Shown here: positions 1-8,483 of the stretch, piece after piece
Numbering within the stretch: position 1 is the first letter of the stretch
How the letters are laid out: each line of letters starts with the position of its first letter
NCBI GenBank assembly: GCA_963204965.1
Contig: CAUJKA010000194.1
Location: forward strand, 1 to 49,434
Direction of reading: 5' to 3'
Origin: Planctomycetota bacterium
Lineage (GTDB): Bacteria > Planctomycetota > Planctomycetia > Pirellulales > Pirellulaceae
DNA: 49,434 bases
Notes under the pieces: generated by a model
What the model was told of the DNA's origin: nothing
The model's input: the letters and a program-made list of their open reading frames with translations, nothing else
Databases searched by the model: none
Position numbers and translations under genes: made by a program

Positions 1-3000
1 GTTGGCAAATGTCGACAAGCTAACGGTAGCTTCCGAAGCTGCACTTTCAATGCCGCCAACAACGCGAGTGAACTTGTAGTTGTACGTTCCAGCAGGCAAA
101 GATCCAGTGACCAAGAACTGCAATGTCACCGCAGTTGAGGCAGGCGCTTCATTGGCAAGCTTAAAGCCACCGGCACTACCAGCAACAACCAGGTTTTCTG
201 GCAAGAAGTGCACAATGTCGGTATCGTCAAAGCGACCAGGGATCGTCATCGACTCGAGTTGTGTTCCAGATGCTGTGCGAATACGCACTTGCAATCCGTT
301 GACCGAGTTATTGACGATCTTGTTGAAATAGATTGCAGGACCGACACGATCGTAGTCTACCGAAAACGGCGTTACGGCTCCAGCTTGCTCGGCTGGCGAA
401 TTGAAATTCGTCTCCAAGAAACTGTTCGGAGTCGCACTCATCGCTGCGTCAGAGCTATTGGTAATGATCGAGTGACCAACAGTTGGCCGAGCGTCGATCA
501 TCTGAATTGGTGTCACGATTTGCGACAGACCATCCACGACAACTTGACCACCACCGTATCGCAGATCCGCGTGCGCAACCCAGTTCAGGAATTGCCCTTG
601 AGCTTCGTTGTTGACTCGCGTGCTGTCAGCTGCGTCAACTCGAGTGCGGAAATCGATCCCGCCCCAATCACCTGCGGCTGGCGTAATTCCAACGACCGCA
701 GCATTGGCATTCTTTCCAATCGTTGTGTCGCTTGCACTAGTAAAATAGACGTTTCCGGCGATCGGTTCACCAGTTGCATCACGGACAACTGTGCCCGCTT
801 GAGTAATCAACTTCGGCGTACCCAAGACCAACAGACTTCCGCCGCTTCGGTCTACGCTTGCTGAAGAACTTCCAACACCAACGCGTGCCCGACGCATCTT
901 CAGAATGGCACCAGCGTCAATCATTACCGACACGCCTTTAGGAACGTCGAATGTCGAACCGTCTGGCAGAGCTTGGCCAAGTGAGTTGAACCCAATTTCG
1001 TAAGCCAAGTTATCAGCAAGAGTGGCCATCGACCCGTCAGCACCGGCATTACCGACGATACGAACTACGTCGCCAGGCTGAGCCGCGGTCAACGCATCTC
1101 TAATGTTTCGGAAAGGCGATGCCAGAGTTCCAGTTCCACCAGCGACTGCAGCCTTGTCGACAAACTTTGTATTGCTAGTTCCCGCAGGACGGAACCAAAA
1201 ATTGAAGACGCCACTGGACACTCCGTCCGCATCGCCATCAACCGATTGTCCGCTGCCATCCTTCAACTCACCAGCTGCTGGTGGCTTGAAGTCCATGCGC
1301 AATTGATATTGGCCTTGGCTGCGACCGCCCAGACCTGTGTTGCCTACAACTGGATCGTAGGTGTTGTTTCCGCTGGCACTTACGCCAACGATGTAGTTGC
1401 CCTTCTCAAGATTCAGTTGGACGAAAGAATCCGAGCTGTAATAGTCGTCGTTGAAAGCAACTTCGTCCCACTGCCCAAGATCATTCTGGTGATACAGGCG
1501 GATCGACGTATCAAGCAGGCTGGCTGAAGACATTCGCTCTGCAAACGCTTCAATCGAGATCTGACCAGAGGTTGGGAGGGTGAATTGATAAAGATCGATA
1601 TCAGTGCTGTCGGGACGATACAGGTATTGCCCGTGAACGATATCAACGTCACCTGGCAAGGTAATGTCCGACCCAACTCCAGGCACAAAAGCACTGCTAA
1701 ATGATTGAACCGTGAAGCCTTCGACTTCATCGCTCAATCCCATGCCCAACAGTCGTCCGACTGCCTGCATTGCTGCTCGCTGGAATGATCCGCCGAACTC
1801 ATTCAAAGTTGCATTGCTGAAATCCTGAATGTCAAGCACTGTACCGGCTTGTCCGTTGACCAAGTTTCCAGCTTCGTAATAGATTCCACCAGCGGCATTC
1901 TGATCTTGAACGCCTGGAATCGCACTGCCAACAATATCTGGGAATGGAGTGATGGCTCGCATATCACCGACAGCGATCGTCATTCCAAGGCTTGCAGTTT
2001 CAACAAAGCGAATACCCAAGTAACGCTCGTAGAGAGACATTACTTCGCGAACGCGTTGCTTTTGCTGTTCGGTAATCGCGTTTAGCAGTGGGGACGATCC
2101 AACCGTTCCAAGATTGCCTTGGAAGTTGTAGTAAAGCGTGCTAATGCCGTCGACCGAATCGGCAGTCAAACGCAGATTGTCTTGGTAGCGGTTCTGTCGG
2201 TTGCCTGGCTCGTCGCTTCCACCAGGGAAATCCAACATAAATGGAGCAACATTGGTAATTTCGGAGTTGATCAGAATCGACTGAGACCCACCAGCTCCGG
2301 GAGTCCAAGTACTTAGGTTGGTTGTATTGCTGAACGTATCACCTGGGTCAACTGCCAATGTATTGACGGTTACTGGAGGAAGTGGCGCAGCTTCGTTGGT
2401 TCCAACTCGCAGTCGCATATCGGTAATCGGAAGCGCTGGTCCATTAGCTGGATTTTGTAACTCTTCCAAGTTACGCGAGAAGATCAGGCTCACTCGATTT
2501 GCATCAGGGAAATAGCGAATAGCGCTAGGTAGGAAACGCTGGTCATCAGTCGAATTCAGCGTATCTGATGTATAGAACAGTTGGTAGAAGTTTGCATCCA
2601 GCACCGTCGGCGAGAAGGTCGCACCGGACTTCAGAGTGATTGTATCGCTGCTCTGAATGAAGAATGGCGTTCGCAACTGTTGGAAATTGGCTAGAGCCAC
2701 TCCATTGATCGATGCGATGGTTGTCAAGTCAATCAATGCATCACTGTTGAAGTAAAGATCGATCTGGTTGCGTTGTTGAGTCAACACGCCCGATGCGTTG
2801 CGGCTAACAGGTTGAGGCACTACCGATTCAACTCGTGCACCCAAGGCTAGCGAAAATGCAACAGACTTTGAAGCTCCACCGTTAAACGCTTCACCATCAG
2901 AGTTCAGTAGTGCGCGAGTTCCCTGACCAATGATCTCGATACGATACTGATCTTGCGGCAATGCTTCAGCGAATCGCAGAACTACTTCTCGACCGGTTGA

Positions 3001-4011
3001 TCCCAAGCCGATATAGCCGGGAACGATCTCAATGTCACTAACGCCAGTCAATGCAATTGGCGAATAAGTAATTGCCTGAGTGCCGATACGGATCGATCCT
3101 ACACCACTGACAATCTTGGCTTCAATCAACGACGATGAAAGCGAGTTGCTGGAGTTGATCGCCGAAACGAACTCTTGCATCGTAGTTGGGAAACGACTGT
3201 TGCTGTTCAGTTCGACATTTACTGTCTTGCCTGTAACGGTCACAATCGGATTGCCAGCGCCGCCACGATCACGCGAAGTCACGTTGATCTTGATACCCAG
3301 GCCGTTGTTGCCCGATTCGCGAGCTAGGAATTGCACCGATACGGCATTTCCCAATCCGAAATCAGTAGAAGCCTTGGCTGTGTTCGCGCCATTGAGAACG
3401 TAATCTTGCGATAGATTTACGGTCGAAGCTACGGCAATCGTATCCGAACCACGCAATCGCAGCGCGTAAACTAATCCGCCGCCATCAATTGGCAATGACT
3501 GAACAATATCTTGCACTCGAGTCGGCAACTGTGGATTGCTGTTCAACTCAATGTTGACGATGCGACCACTAGTGGTGATCTTGGGCAAGCGTGTGTCAAC
3601 GCGAGATACCGCAGTGAAGCGAACGGCTAAGCCATTGCCGGATTCACCAGGATCTCGAGCGTAGAACTCAACCAACGATTGGCCATTAGTCCCCAAGTCA
3701 GTTGCCACCGAGGCTCGCTCGAACACTCCGTCTGTTCCTGAACGAACAACGCGAATGCCCGACAGCGTATCCGCGTCGATACCAACAGCGTCGTCGAATC
3801 GGAAGACAAGCTCCTTGGGCGAGACTTGCAGGACTTCGCCATTCTCTAGGAGGTCGCCCTCGTTCGGCTGAATACCTACCAAAGTCGGTCCAACCGCCAT
3901 CAATTGGCGGCTTTCTAACGACTCAAGCAGAATCCGTCGAACCGATTCTCTTTTTGCTAATCGCTTGCGAGCCAACAGGTTACGGGATTTTTCAAAATCG
4001 CCAGTGGCCAT
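1..4011 (-). CDS. Giant LEPR-type cell-surface protein, 3' end outside window
   Basis: An open frame runs without a stop from the ATG at 4011 to the window edge, giving 1337 residues; the C-terminus is missing. AGAGG lies 6 nt before the ATG. Residues about 28-40 read LLESLESRQLMAV, the planctomycete LEPR-type N-terminal signature of large exported proteins. Two related segments of about 75 residues follow (about 110-190 and 215-290), sharing LARES/YARDP, GNGL and ELNSN motifs. A stretch at about 640-770 looks like a matrixin/serralysin metallopeptidase domain, but where HExxHxxGxxH is expected it reads QAVGRLLGMGL (about 749-759), so the zinc ligands are absent. A PPC-like beta-sandwich (about 785-890) and a segment resembling the start of a beta-helix domain (about 915-960) come next. 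Role in adhesion or the cell envelope is inference. The opposite-strand open frames here are shadows. Confidence 0.9.
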   Translation of the reverse strand, partial: MATGDFEKSRNLLARKRLAKRESVRRILLESLESRQLMAVGPTLVGIQPNEGDLLENGEVLQVSPKELVFRFDDAVGIDADTLSGIRVVRSGTDGVFERASVATDLGTNGQSLVEFYARDPGESGNGLAVRFTAVSRVDTRLPKITTSGRIVNIELNSNPQLPTRVQDIVQSLPIDGGGLVYALRLRGSDTIAVASTVNLSQDYVLNGANTAKASTDFGLGNAVSVQFLARESGNNGLGIKINVTSRDRGGAGNPIVTVTGKTVNVELNSNSRFPTTMQEFVSAINSSNSLSSSLIEAKIVSGVGSIRIGTQAITYSPIALTGVSDIEIVPGYIGLGSTGREVVLRFAEALPQDQYRIEIIGQGTRALLNSDGEAFNGGASKSVAFSLALGARVESVVPQPVSRNASGVLTQQRNQIDLYFNSDALIDLTTIASINGVALANFQQLRTPFFIQSSDTITLKSGATFSPTVLDANFYQLFYTSDTLNSTDDQRFLPSAIRYFPDANRVSLIFSRNLEELQNPANGPALPITDMRLRVGTNEAAPLPPVTVNTLAVDPGDTFSNTTNLSTWTPGAGGSQSILINSEITNVAPFMLDFPGGSDEPGNRQNRYQDNLRLTADSVDGISTLYYNFQGNLGTVGSSPLLNAITEQQKQRVREVMSLYERYLGIRFVETASLGMTIAVGDMRAITPFPDIVGSAIPGVQDQNAAGGIYYEAGNLVNGQAGTVLDIQDFSNATLNEFGGSFQRAAMQAVGRLLGMGLSDEVEGFTVQSFSSAFVPGVGSDITLPGDVDIVHGQYLYRPDSTDIDLYQFTLPTSGQISIEAFAERMSSASLLDTSIRLYHQNDLGQWDEVAFNDDYYSSDSFVQLNLEKGNYIVGVSASGNNTYDPVVGNTGLGGRSQGQYQLRMDFKPPAAGELKDGSGQSVDGDADGVSSGVFNFWFRPAGTSNTKFVDKAAVAGGTGTLASPFRNIRDALTAAQPGDVVRIVGNAGADGSMATLADNLAYEIGFNSLGQALPDGSTFDVPKGVSVMIDAGAILKMRRARVGVGSSSASVDRSGGSLLVLGTPKLITQAGTVVRDATGEPIAGNVYFTSASDTTIGKNANAAVVGITPAAGDWGGIDFRTRVDAADSTRVNNEAQGQFLNWVAHADLRYGGGQVVVDGLSQIVTPIQMIDARPTVGHSIITNSSDAAMSATPNSFLETNFNSPAEQAGAVTPFSVDYDRVGPAIYFNKIVNNSVNGLQVRIRTASGTQLESMTIPGRFDDTDIVHFLPENLVVAGSAGGFKLANEAPASTAVTLQFLVTGSLPAGTYNYKFTRVVGGIESAASEATVSLSTFAN

Positions 4012-4450
4012 TTAAAACCTCTTGAGGGAGAGCTGATAGTACAGCGAACCTAAGTAGCCAAAACTTCCGAAACCCCACCAATAGATAAGCTAGCTACGTC
4101 TCTACCGCGGGTCGTTTTGGACACAAAGTAGATGTCTGGGGTATCTGGAACAAATAGGGAAAGTGCGCACATCGAACTTGGATTGTAATTGGAGGGGCCA
4201 GGATTTCAACGAACTAGCAACAAAGCAAAGAATTGCAACGGCTACATTTATTGAACTGGCCTACGCAAAACCACTCTTCCAAAAAAGATCGATACTTTCG
4301 TTACTAACCCTGCCACGCCTACTCTCGTAACAACCGGAGTCCTTGGGCATGCGCTTGGAAGCTTTTTACAGGCCGAAAGTTCCCCCAATACCCAAGCAAC
4401 AATCAAAACACCCCCGGAAGGGCTGCCAGATTGTGCACGGAGACGAAAAA
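4012..4450. other. Intergenic region, no gene seen
   Basis: This 439-bp gap separates the sulfatase 3' end from the start of the surface-protein gene, both on the minus strand, so it should hold the promoter of the latter. I see no convincing open frame, strong hairpin or repeat in it. Confidence 0.5.
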
Positions 4451-6058
4451 CTAGCTATTTGGAGGGGACACAGATAATTCCCGGCCGTCCCCGTCCATTG
4501 GAAGGACCGCCGAGAAATTTTTTATTTGAATAATCATCGCCGACACCATTTCGCGAACCTTCGCCGACTCCTTTTCGGCCAAATCCTGCGACTCGAAGGG
4601 GTCGGCCGCTAAGTTGAAGAGCTGGTAATGGGAACCTCCAGAAGTCTTCGATGGGAAATAGTGATAGACCAGTTTCCAATCTCCATCGCGCCAAACGGTG
4701 AAGTAGTCCGAACGATGTGGCGCATGGGGATAGTGCATCAAAAACTGTTGAGGCCGATTCGGATCAGCTTGGCCATTCAAGAGAGATTGCAGAGGCAACC
4801 CATCTACGACGTGAGACTCGGGAAGAAATGACTTTGGGACAGGCGCCTCCGGCGAGCCGACTTGGGCAAGCTGGACAATCGTCGGGAACAAGTCTTGAAC
4901 TGTGGCTAGCTGAGTCTGTACCCCACCAACCGAGATTGGCATCCGCTTCTGCACCGCCCTCGAATTGTCTGGGGTCGCCCACGCAGCAATGAAAGGAGCT
5001 CGAGTTCCCCCCTCGTAGTGCGATCCTTTTTTGCCTCGAAGCGGAGCCGAACTGCCGACGTTATGAGCCTCCCCCAACGGGGAGTCGCTACCGTTATCCC
5101 CTAGGAAGAAGATAACCGTATCCCGGTCCACGCCCAGCTTTTGAAGATGCTCGAGCATGTCTCCCAACGATTTGTCCATGCCTTCGATTAGAGTCGCGTA
5201 GGCCTGAGCATTCTTAGGCTTGCCACTGTTGAGGTAGTTCGACGCGAATCGCGCATCTGAATCGAAGGGAGAATGTACCGCATAGTGCGCGAAGTACAAA
5301 AAGAATGGCTTACCCTGCTCGACCGACTCTGTGACCCGTAGTTTGGCTTCGCGAGTCAGGGCTTCGGTAAGAAACAAGCCGCTGTCGTAGTATTCGTCCA
5401 AGTCGGGAACTGCCGCCTGCGCCCGCTGAGTATCCTTGCCGTATTTTTTCTCGGCGTAGTAACTGCCCGGCGCCCCAATCGATGCACCGCCTACACTGAC
5501 ATCGAAGCCAAGGTTTTTGGGGTCGGCTCCCTCCGAATCGCGAGGCCCAAAATGACCTTTGCCCACATGGATCGTTCGGTAACCAGCAGATTGCAGCACT
5601 CGAGCTAGCGTAACGCTCTGACGATTCAGACCCTTCCAGTTCCAATCCTTGGGGCCATTGTCTCCGCGATTGTCCTTGTCCGGATTGATCCAATTGGTCG
5701 TTCGATGCCTAGCCGCGTTTTGCCCAGTCATCAACGAAATTCTGGTCGGCGAACAGACGCTCATCGCATGAAAGTTGCTGAAACGAATGCCGCGACTGGC
5801 CAGGACTTCCATGTTGGGCGTGCGATAAAAATCGTTGAGTGGATACCGCTTCGGCTTACCTTGTTCGTCCGTCAACATGGGAACTGATGTATCCATTAAT
5901 CCCATGTCATCGACCAGAAAGACAATTACATTCGGGCGATCCTGCGTCGCTTGGGCGGCACATAACGAGCCGCTAAAAGTAATCGCCACGACAAATGAAA
6001 ACACAGGCACAGCCCATGGAAACGGCGACTTTAGCTTGAAATCACGCTGCTTAAACAT
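4451..6058 (-). CDS. Type I (formylglycine-dependent) sulfatase, exported
   Basis: Arylsulfatase-family hydrolase, predicted to cleave sulfate esters from sulfated polysaccharides or sugars; the exact substrate cannot be read from sequence. Counting from the upstream in-frame ATG at 6076, the metal-binding Asp pair is in FLVDDMG (about 53-59), the formylglycine signature is CSPTR with Cys at about 108, the conserved Lys/His are in HVGKGHFGP (about 170-178) and the Asp-Asn metal ligands are in LGDNGSD (about 325-331). I chose the ATG at 6058 because GGAG sits 6 nt upstream and it is followed by a cleavable signal peptide with a hydrophobic core. It overlaps the end of the upstream isomerase gene by 8 nt, which implies translational coupling. 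Length of about 535 aa is normal. A formylglycine-generating enzyme is needed but is not in this window. Confidence 0.93.
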   Translation of the reverse strand: MFKQRDFKLKSPFPWAVPVFSFVVAITFSGSLCAAQATQDRPNVIVFLVDDMGLMDTSVPMLTDEQGKPKRYPLNDFYRTPNMEVLASRGIRFSNFHAMSVCSPTRISLMTGQNAARHRTTNWINPDKDNRGDNGPKDWNWKGLNRQSVTLARVLQSAGYRTIHVGKGHFGPRDSEGADPKNLGFDVSVGGASIGAPGSYYAEKKYGKDTQRAQAAVPDLDEYYDSGLFLTEALTREAKLRVTESVEQGKPFFLYFAHYAVHSPFDSDARFASNYLNSGKPKNAQAYATLIEGMDKSLGDMLEHLQKLGVDRDTVIFFLGDNGSDSPLGEAHNVGSSAPLRGKKGSHYEGGTRAPFIAAWATPDNSRAVQKRMPISVGGVQTQLATVQDLFPTIVQLAQVGSPEAPVPKSFLPESHVVDGLPLQSLLNGQADPNRPQQFLMHYPHAPHRSDYFTVWRDGDWKLVYHYFPSKTSGGSHYQLFNLAADPFESQDLAEKESAKVREMVSAMIIQIKNFSAVLPMDGDGRELSVSPPNS

Positions 6059-6956
6059 CACAAACTCCGATGGCATGATCTAGCGATTGCAAGGGATCTT
6101 TCCAAGTCGGAATGAACTCTTGCGCCACATAGCCACGGTAGCCGGTCTCCAGAATGGCTCGCATCACCGCCGGATAATTGATCTCTTGATTCTCGTCCAA
6201 TTCACAGCGTCCTGGATTTCCCGCAGTATGGTAATGCCCAATCCAAGGATGGTACTGACCAATGCGGCGAATCACATCACCGTGCATGACTTGGACATGA
6301 TAGATATCGAAAAGGAGCTTAAAATTTGGCGAATCCATCTTCTTGATCAGATCGATACAAAGTTCGACATCATCGCCAAAATAGCCTGGGTGACCCTTCA
6401 TCGGATGACTTGTGTCTCGACTATTCAAGTGCTCTAAGCAAAGCGTGATCTTCTTCTGCTCGGCATAGCCAATGACGCGTTTCCAACAGTCCAAGCAATT
6501 CTGCTTGGCGGTAGCGTCGGACATTTCTGGGACTCGCATGCCGGTGAATGTAATCACACTGGGCGATCCAAACTCCACCGCCGTATCGATCGCCGCACGT
6601 AGCGAAGACTCGACCTCAGCATGATTGGCCTTATCAATGGGCCCTTTGGCAAACCCATGGCTACCAACAAGCGAGACTTCTAAGCCCAGTTCCTTAATCG
6701 CCGGGTAATGCTTTTTGTCGATACCTTCGATCGCGACTAGTCCAAGCCGCTTTCCATGACGGGCAAGCTCAACTGCGTCCATGGGGTTAAAGCACCACCC
6801 CATGACCGACTGGCGAATGCGACCTTTACGCGGCTTGAGCTCCGATTGCTTGGGCTCTGATTGTTGATTTGCAGCCAACGAACACTTTGAAAGAGCAGCA
6901 GAACCAGCGGCGACTAACGCTGCCGCTCCGCGTAACCAATTACGGCGATCCAACAT
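6051..6956 (-). CDS. Tat-exported hydroxypyruvate isomerase-like TIM-barrel protein
   Basis: A 301-aa member of the sugar phosphate isomerase/epimerase (xylose isomerase-like TIM barrel) superfamily, closest in feel to hydroxypyruvate isomerases. The N-terminus has a twin-arginine signal (RRNWLRG followed by an Ala-rich hydrophobic stretch), so it is probably exported folded. The body shows the family pattern: MGWCFNP at the first strand, LCLEHLNSRD with a likely metal-binding Glu, LLFDIYHVQ, IGHYHTAGNPGR and a final VAQEFIP with the last metal-ligand Glu. Its stop overlaps the sulfatase start by 8 nt, so both are likely co-expressed and may act on the same carbohydrate. The actual sugar substrate is unknown. 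A second Tat TIM-barrel protein lies at 43606-44511. Confidence 0.87.
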   Translation of the reverse strand: MLDRRNWLRGAAALVAAGSAALSKCSLAANQQSEPKQSELKPRKGRIRQSVMGWCFNPMDAVELARHGKRLGLVAIEGIDKKHYPAIKELGLEVSLVGSHGFAKGPIDKANHAEVESSLRAAIDTAVEFGSPSVITFTGMRVPEMSDATAKQNCLDCWKRVIGYAEQKKITLCLEHLNSRDTSHPMKGHPGYFGDDVELCIDLIKKMDSPNFKLLFDIYHVQVMHGDVIRRIGQYHPWIGHYHTAGNPGRCELDENQEINYPAVMRAILETGYRGYVAQEFIPTWKDPLQSLDHAIGVCDV

Positions 6957-7140
6957 GATGCATGCATCCCTTGATGGAGGGCTCTTTCCCGCATCAAGTC
7001 ATTGGGAAGAGCTTTGCAAAAGAACTGTTAGCAAACCTAGATTTGCTCACGTCGACAGGGGACAGCTTAACTGAACCGGCTGGGCTAAACCACCGGTGAC
7101 GGAGAAATATGGCTTTCGGTTCCAAGCCTATGTCACAACT

Positions 7141-8061
7141 CTATCGCGAAACATGCCGAAAGGTGCCGCCGTTGTCTTCGGCGAGTTGTTTAAGCGTTTC
7201 CATGCCTTGTTCGCTAATCAGGTGAACCGCATGGATGGGAATCTGCTTCTTCGAGCCCGCAGAGATATTGGTCATTCGCAACATCTGAAGCGTGTTATCC
7301 TGCAGCTCGCCATCGGACAGCACAAAGATCGCGTCCGGCTGCATTGCCAATGCATACTGCAAAGCTTCCGCCGGCATCGTATTTGGACCTAGCGTTCGTG
7401 ATCGAAGCCAACGGCTCACTCGCTCGATAATCATGTCGTTGACCCGCTTAAACTCAATCGCTTCTGGCTCGCAATTGAACATTAGCGAAGTCTGTTCGTC
7501 GAAGCAGATGACAAAGAACTCTTGCTCGCGTCCAAGCGTCTTCAGGCTCTCAAGTAGCTTTTGTCGAGCAATGATCCAGCGGTCGCCTTTCATGCTCTTG
7601 GAACTATCGATCACATAGACAAACCGACCACCCTGTGCGTAAGTCCCAAAGAAGGATGCCCCACGGCCAAGTCCACGAGTGTCCAAACCGTCTGAAATAG
7701 CCTTGATACCGGTCGAAGTCAGCGAAGCGGCTACCGCGGATGCTTCGGTCGACCCTGGAGGCAACATCAAGTCGCTATCCAGCTTGTAGTCAAACTCAGA
7801 CTGCTTAAACAGAGCCTCTTCGGTTGACGAGGCGTCGATCGAGGATTCCGAGGCGCTAGGTGCAGGTGCCAAGTTGAGAACGGTGTCGACATTATCGCCG
7901 GTTGCCGAAATCAGCATAATCCCGTTGGTGGATCGCCCTGCTATTACCGCCCAACACGCCAACACCAACAGCAGCACGACGTGAACCGTCATGCTCAGCA
8001 GGAACGAAACTGTGTTTCTCGCTCCATGTTCAAAGTTGATTTTGGGTCGCTGAAAGAACAT
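7141..8061 (-). CDS. Membrane-anchored VWA-domain protein
   Basis: 306 aa. A single N-terminal membrane helix (about residues 20-42) is followed by a low-complexity Ser/Ala-rich linker and a von Willebrand factor A domain from about 130. The MIDAS metal site looks complete: DSSKS in the first strand, a Thr in the GPNTMPAE loop and an Asp in LSDGE. The segment before the MIDAS (GASFFGTYAQG) is closely echoed in the upstream protein at 8484-10148 (MSFYGAESSG), as are the C-terminal residues after LSDGE/LADGE, so the two are paralogues of different length. VWA domains of this kind bind protein partners through a divalent metal; the partner is unknown. The 421-bp gap to the upstream paralogue carries repeat DNA, so co-transcription is uncertain. 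Confidence 0.87.
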   Translation of the reverse strand: MFFQRPKINFEHGARNTVSFLLSMTVHVVLLLVLACWAVIAGRSTNGIMLISATGDNVDTVLNLAPAPSASESSIDASSTEEALFKQSEFDYKLDSDLMLPPGSTEASAVAASLTSTGIKAISDGLDTRGLGRGASFFGTYAQGGRFVYVIDSSKSMKGDRWIIARQKLLESLKTLGREQEFFVICFDEQTSLMFNCEPEAIEFKRVNDMIIERVSRWLRSRTLGPNTMPAEALQYALAMQPDAIFVLSDGELQDNTLQMLRMTNISAGSKKQIPIHAVHLISEQGMETLKQLAEDNGGTFRHVSR

Positions 8062-8483
8062 TAGTCTGTTTTTTTGTTCGCGATTGCCTATGAATGTGCT
8101 GGAGCGTTGATCAAGTACGGTAAGCGAGGGGTTGGATTTTCGTGCTCGTGCTCAGTCGTAGACGGTGCTCGTGCTCGAATCCGGCATTTCAGATACGAGA
8201 ATGAGCACCATTCTATTGAGCACGATTTCCTGATCCGGTCTTCCAATCCATCAATCCTGAATCAACGCTCAGTCATCTATTGTTACAGAACTGGGCAATC
8301 AAGCAAATGAAATTGATTCTTCAAGGCTTCTAAGCCCGGGAAAACTGGCAAATCCGCGATTTCAGACTCGCAAACGACATTCTTTGACACTTGTCGTGGA
8401 ATTCGCCAGAATTCCTTGTGAGAGTTCCTGGCTCTTGGAATTCTGGCGAATCCCACTACACCAAACATCAAGCAACCGACGCT
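8062..8483. other. Intergenic region with direct repeats
   Basis: Non-coding gap between the two VWA paralogues. Besides the palindrome at 8393-8459 it holds two copies of GTGCTCGTGCTC (8142-8153 and 8165-8176), a short motif repeated 11 bp apart. Small open frames here show no recognisable protein features. Confidence 0.5.
8393..8459. repeat. Palindromic intergenic repeat, family A (copy 1)
   Basis: Two 23-bp arms (8393-8415 and 8437-8459) are inverted copies of each other, 21 of 23 matching, around a 21-nt spacer. The core is GGAATTCTGGCGAATCCCAC. The same arms recur at 17785-17838, and a single arm at 11766-11785. The transcript could form a long hairpin. Confidence 0.9.

Noticed and set aside
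208..864. 218-aa open frame on the plus strand
   Set aside because: It lies opposite the large surface-protein frame, has no recognisable motif and is Arg/Cys/His-rich as expected for an antisense shadow.
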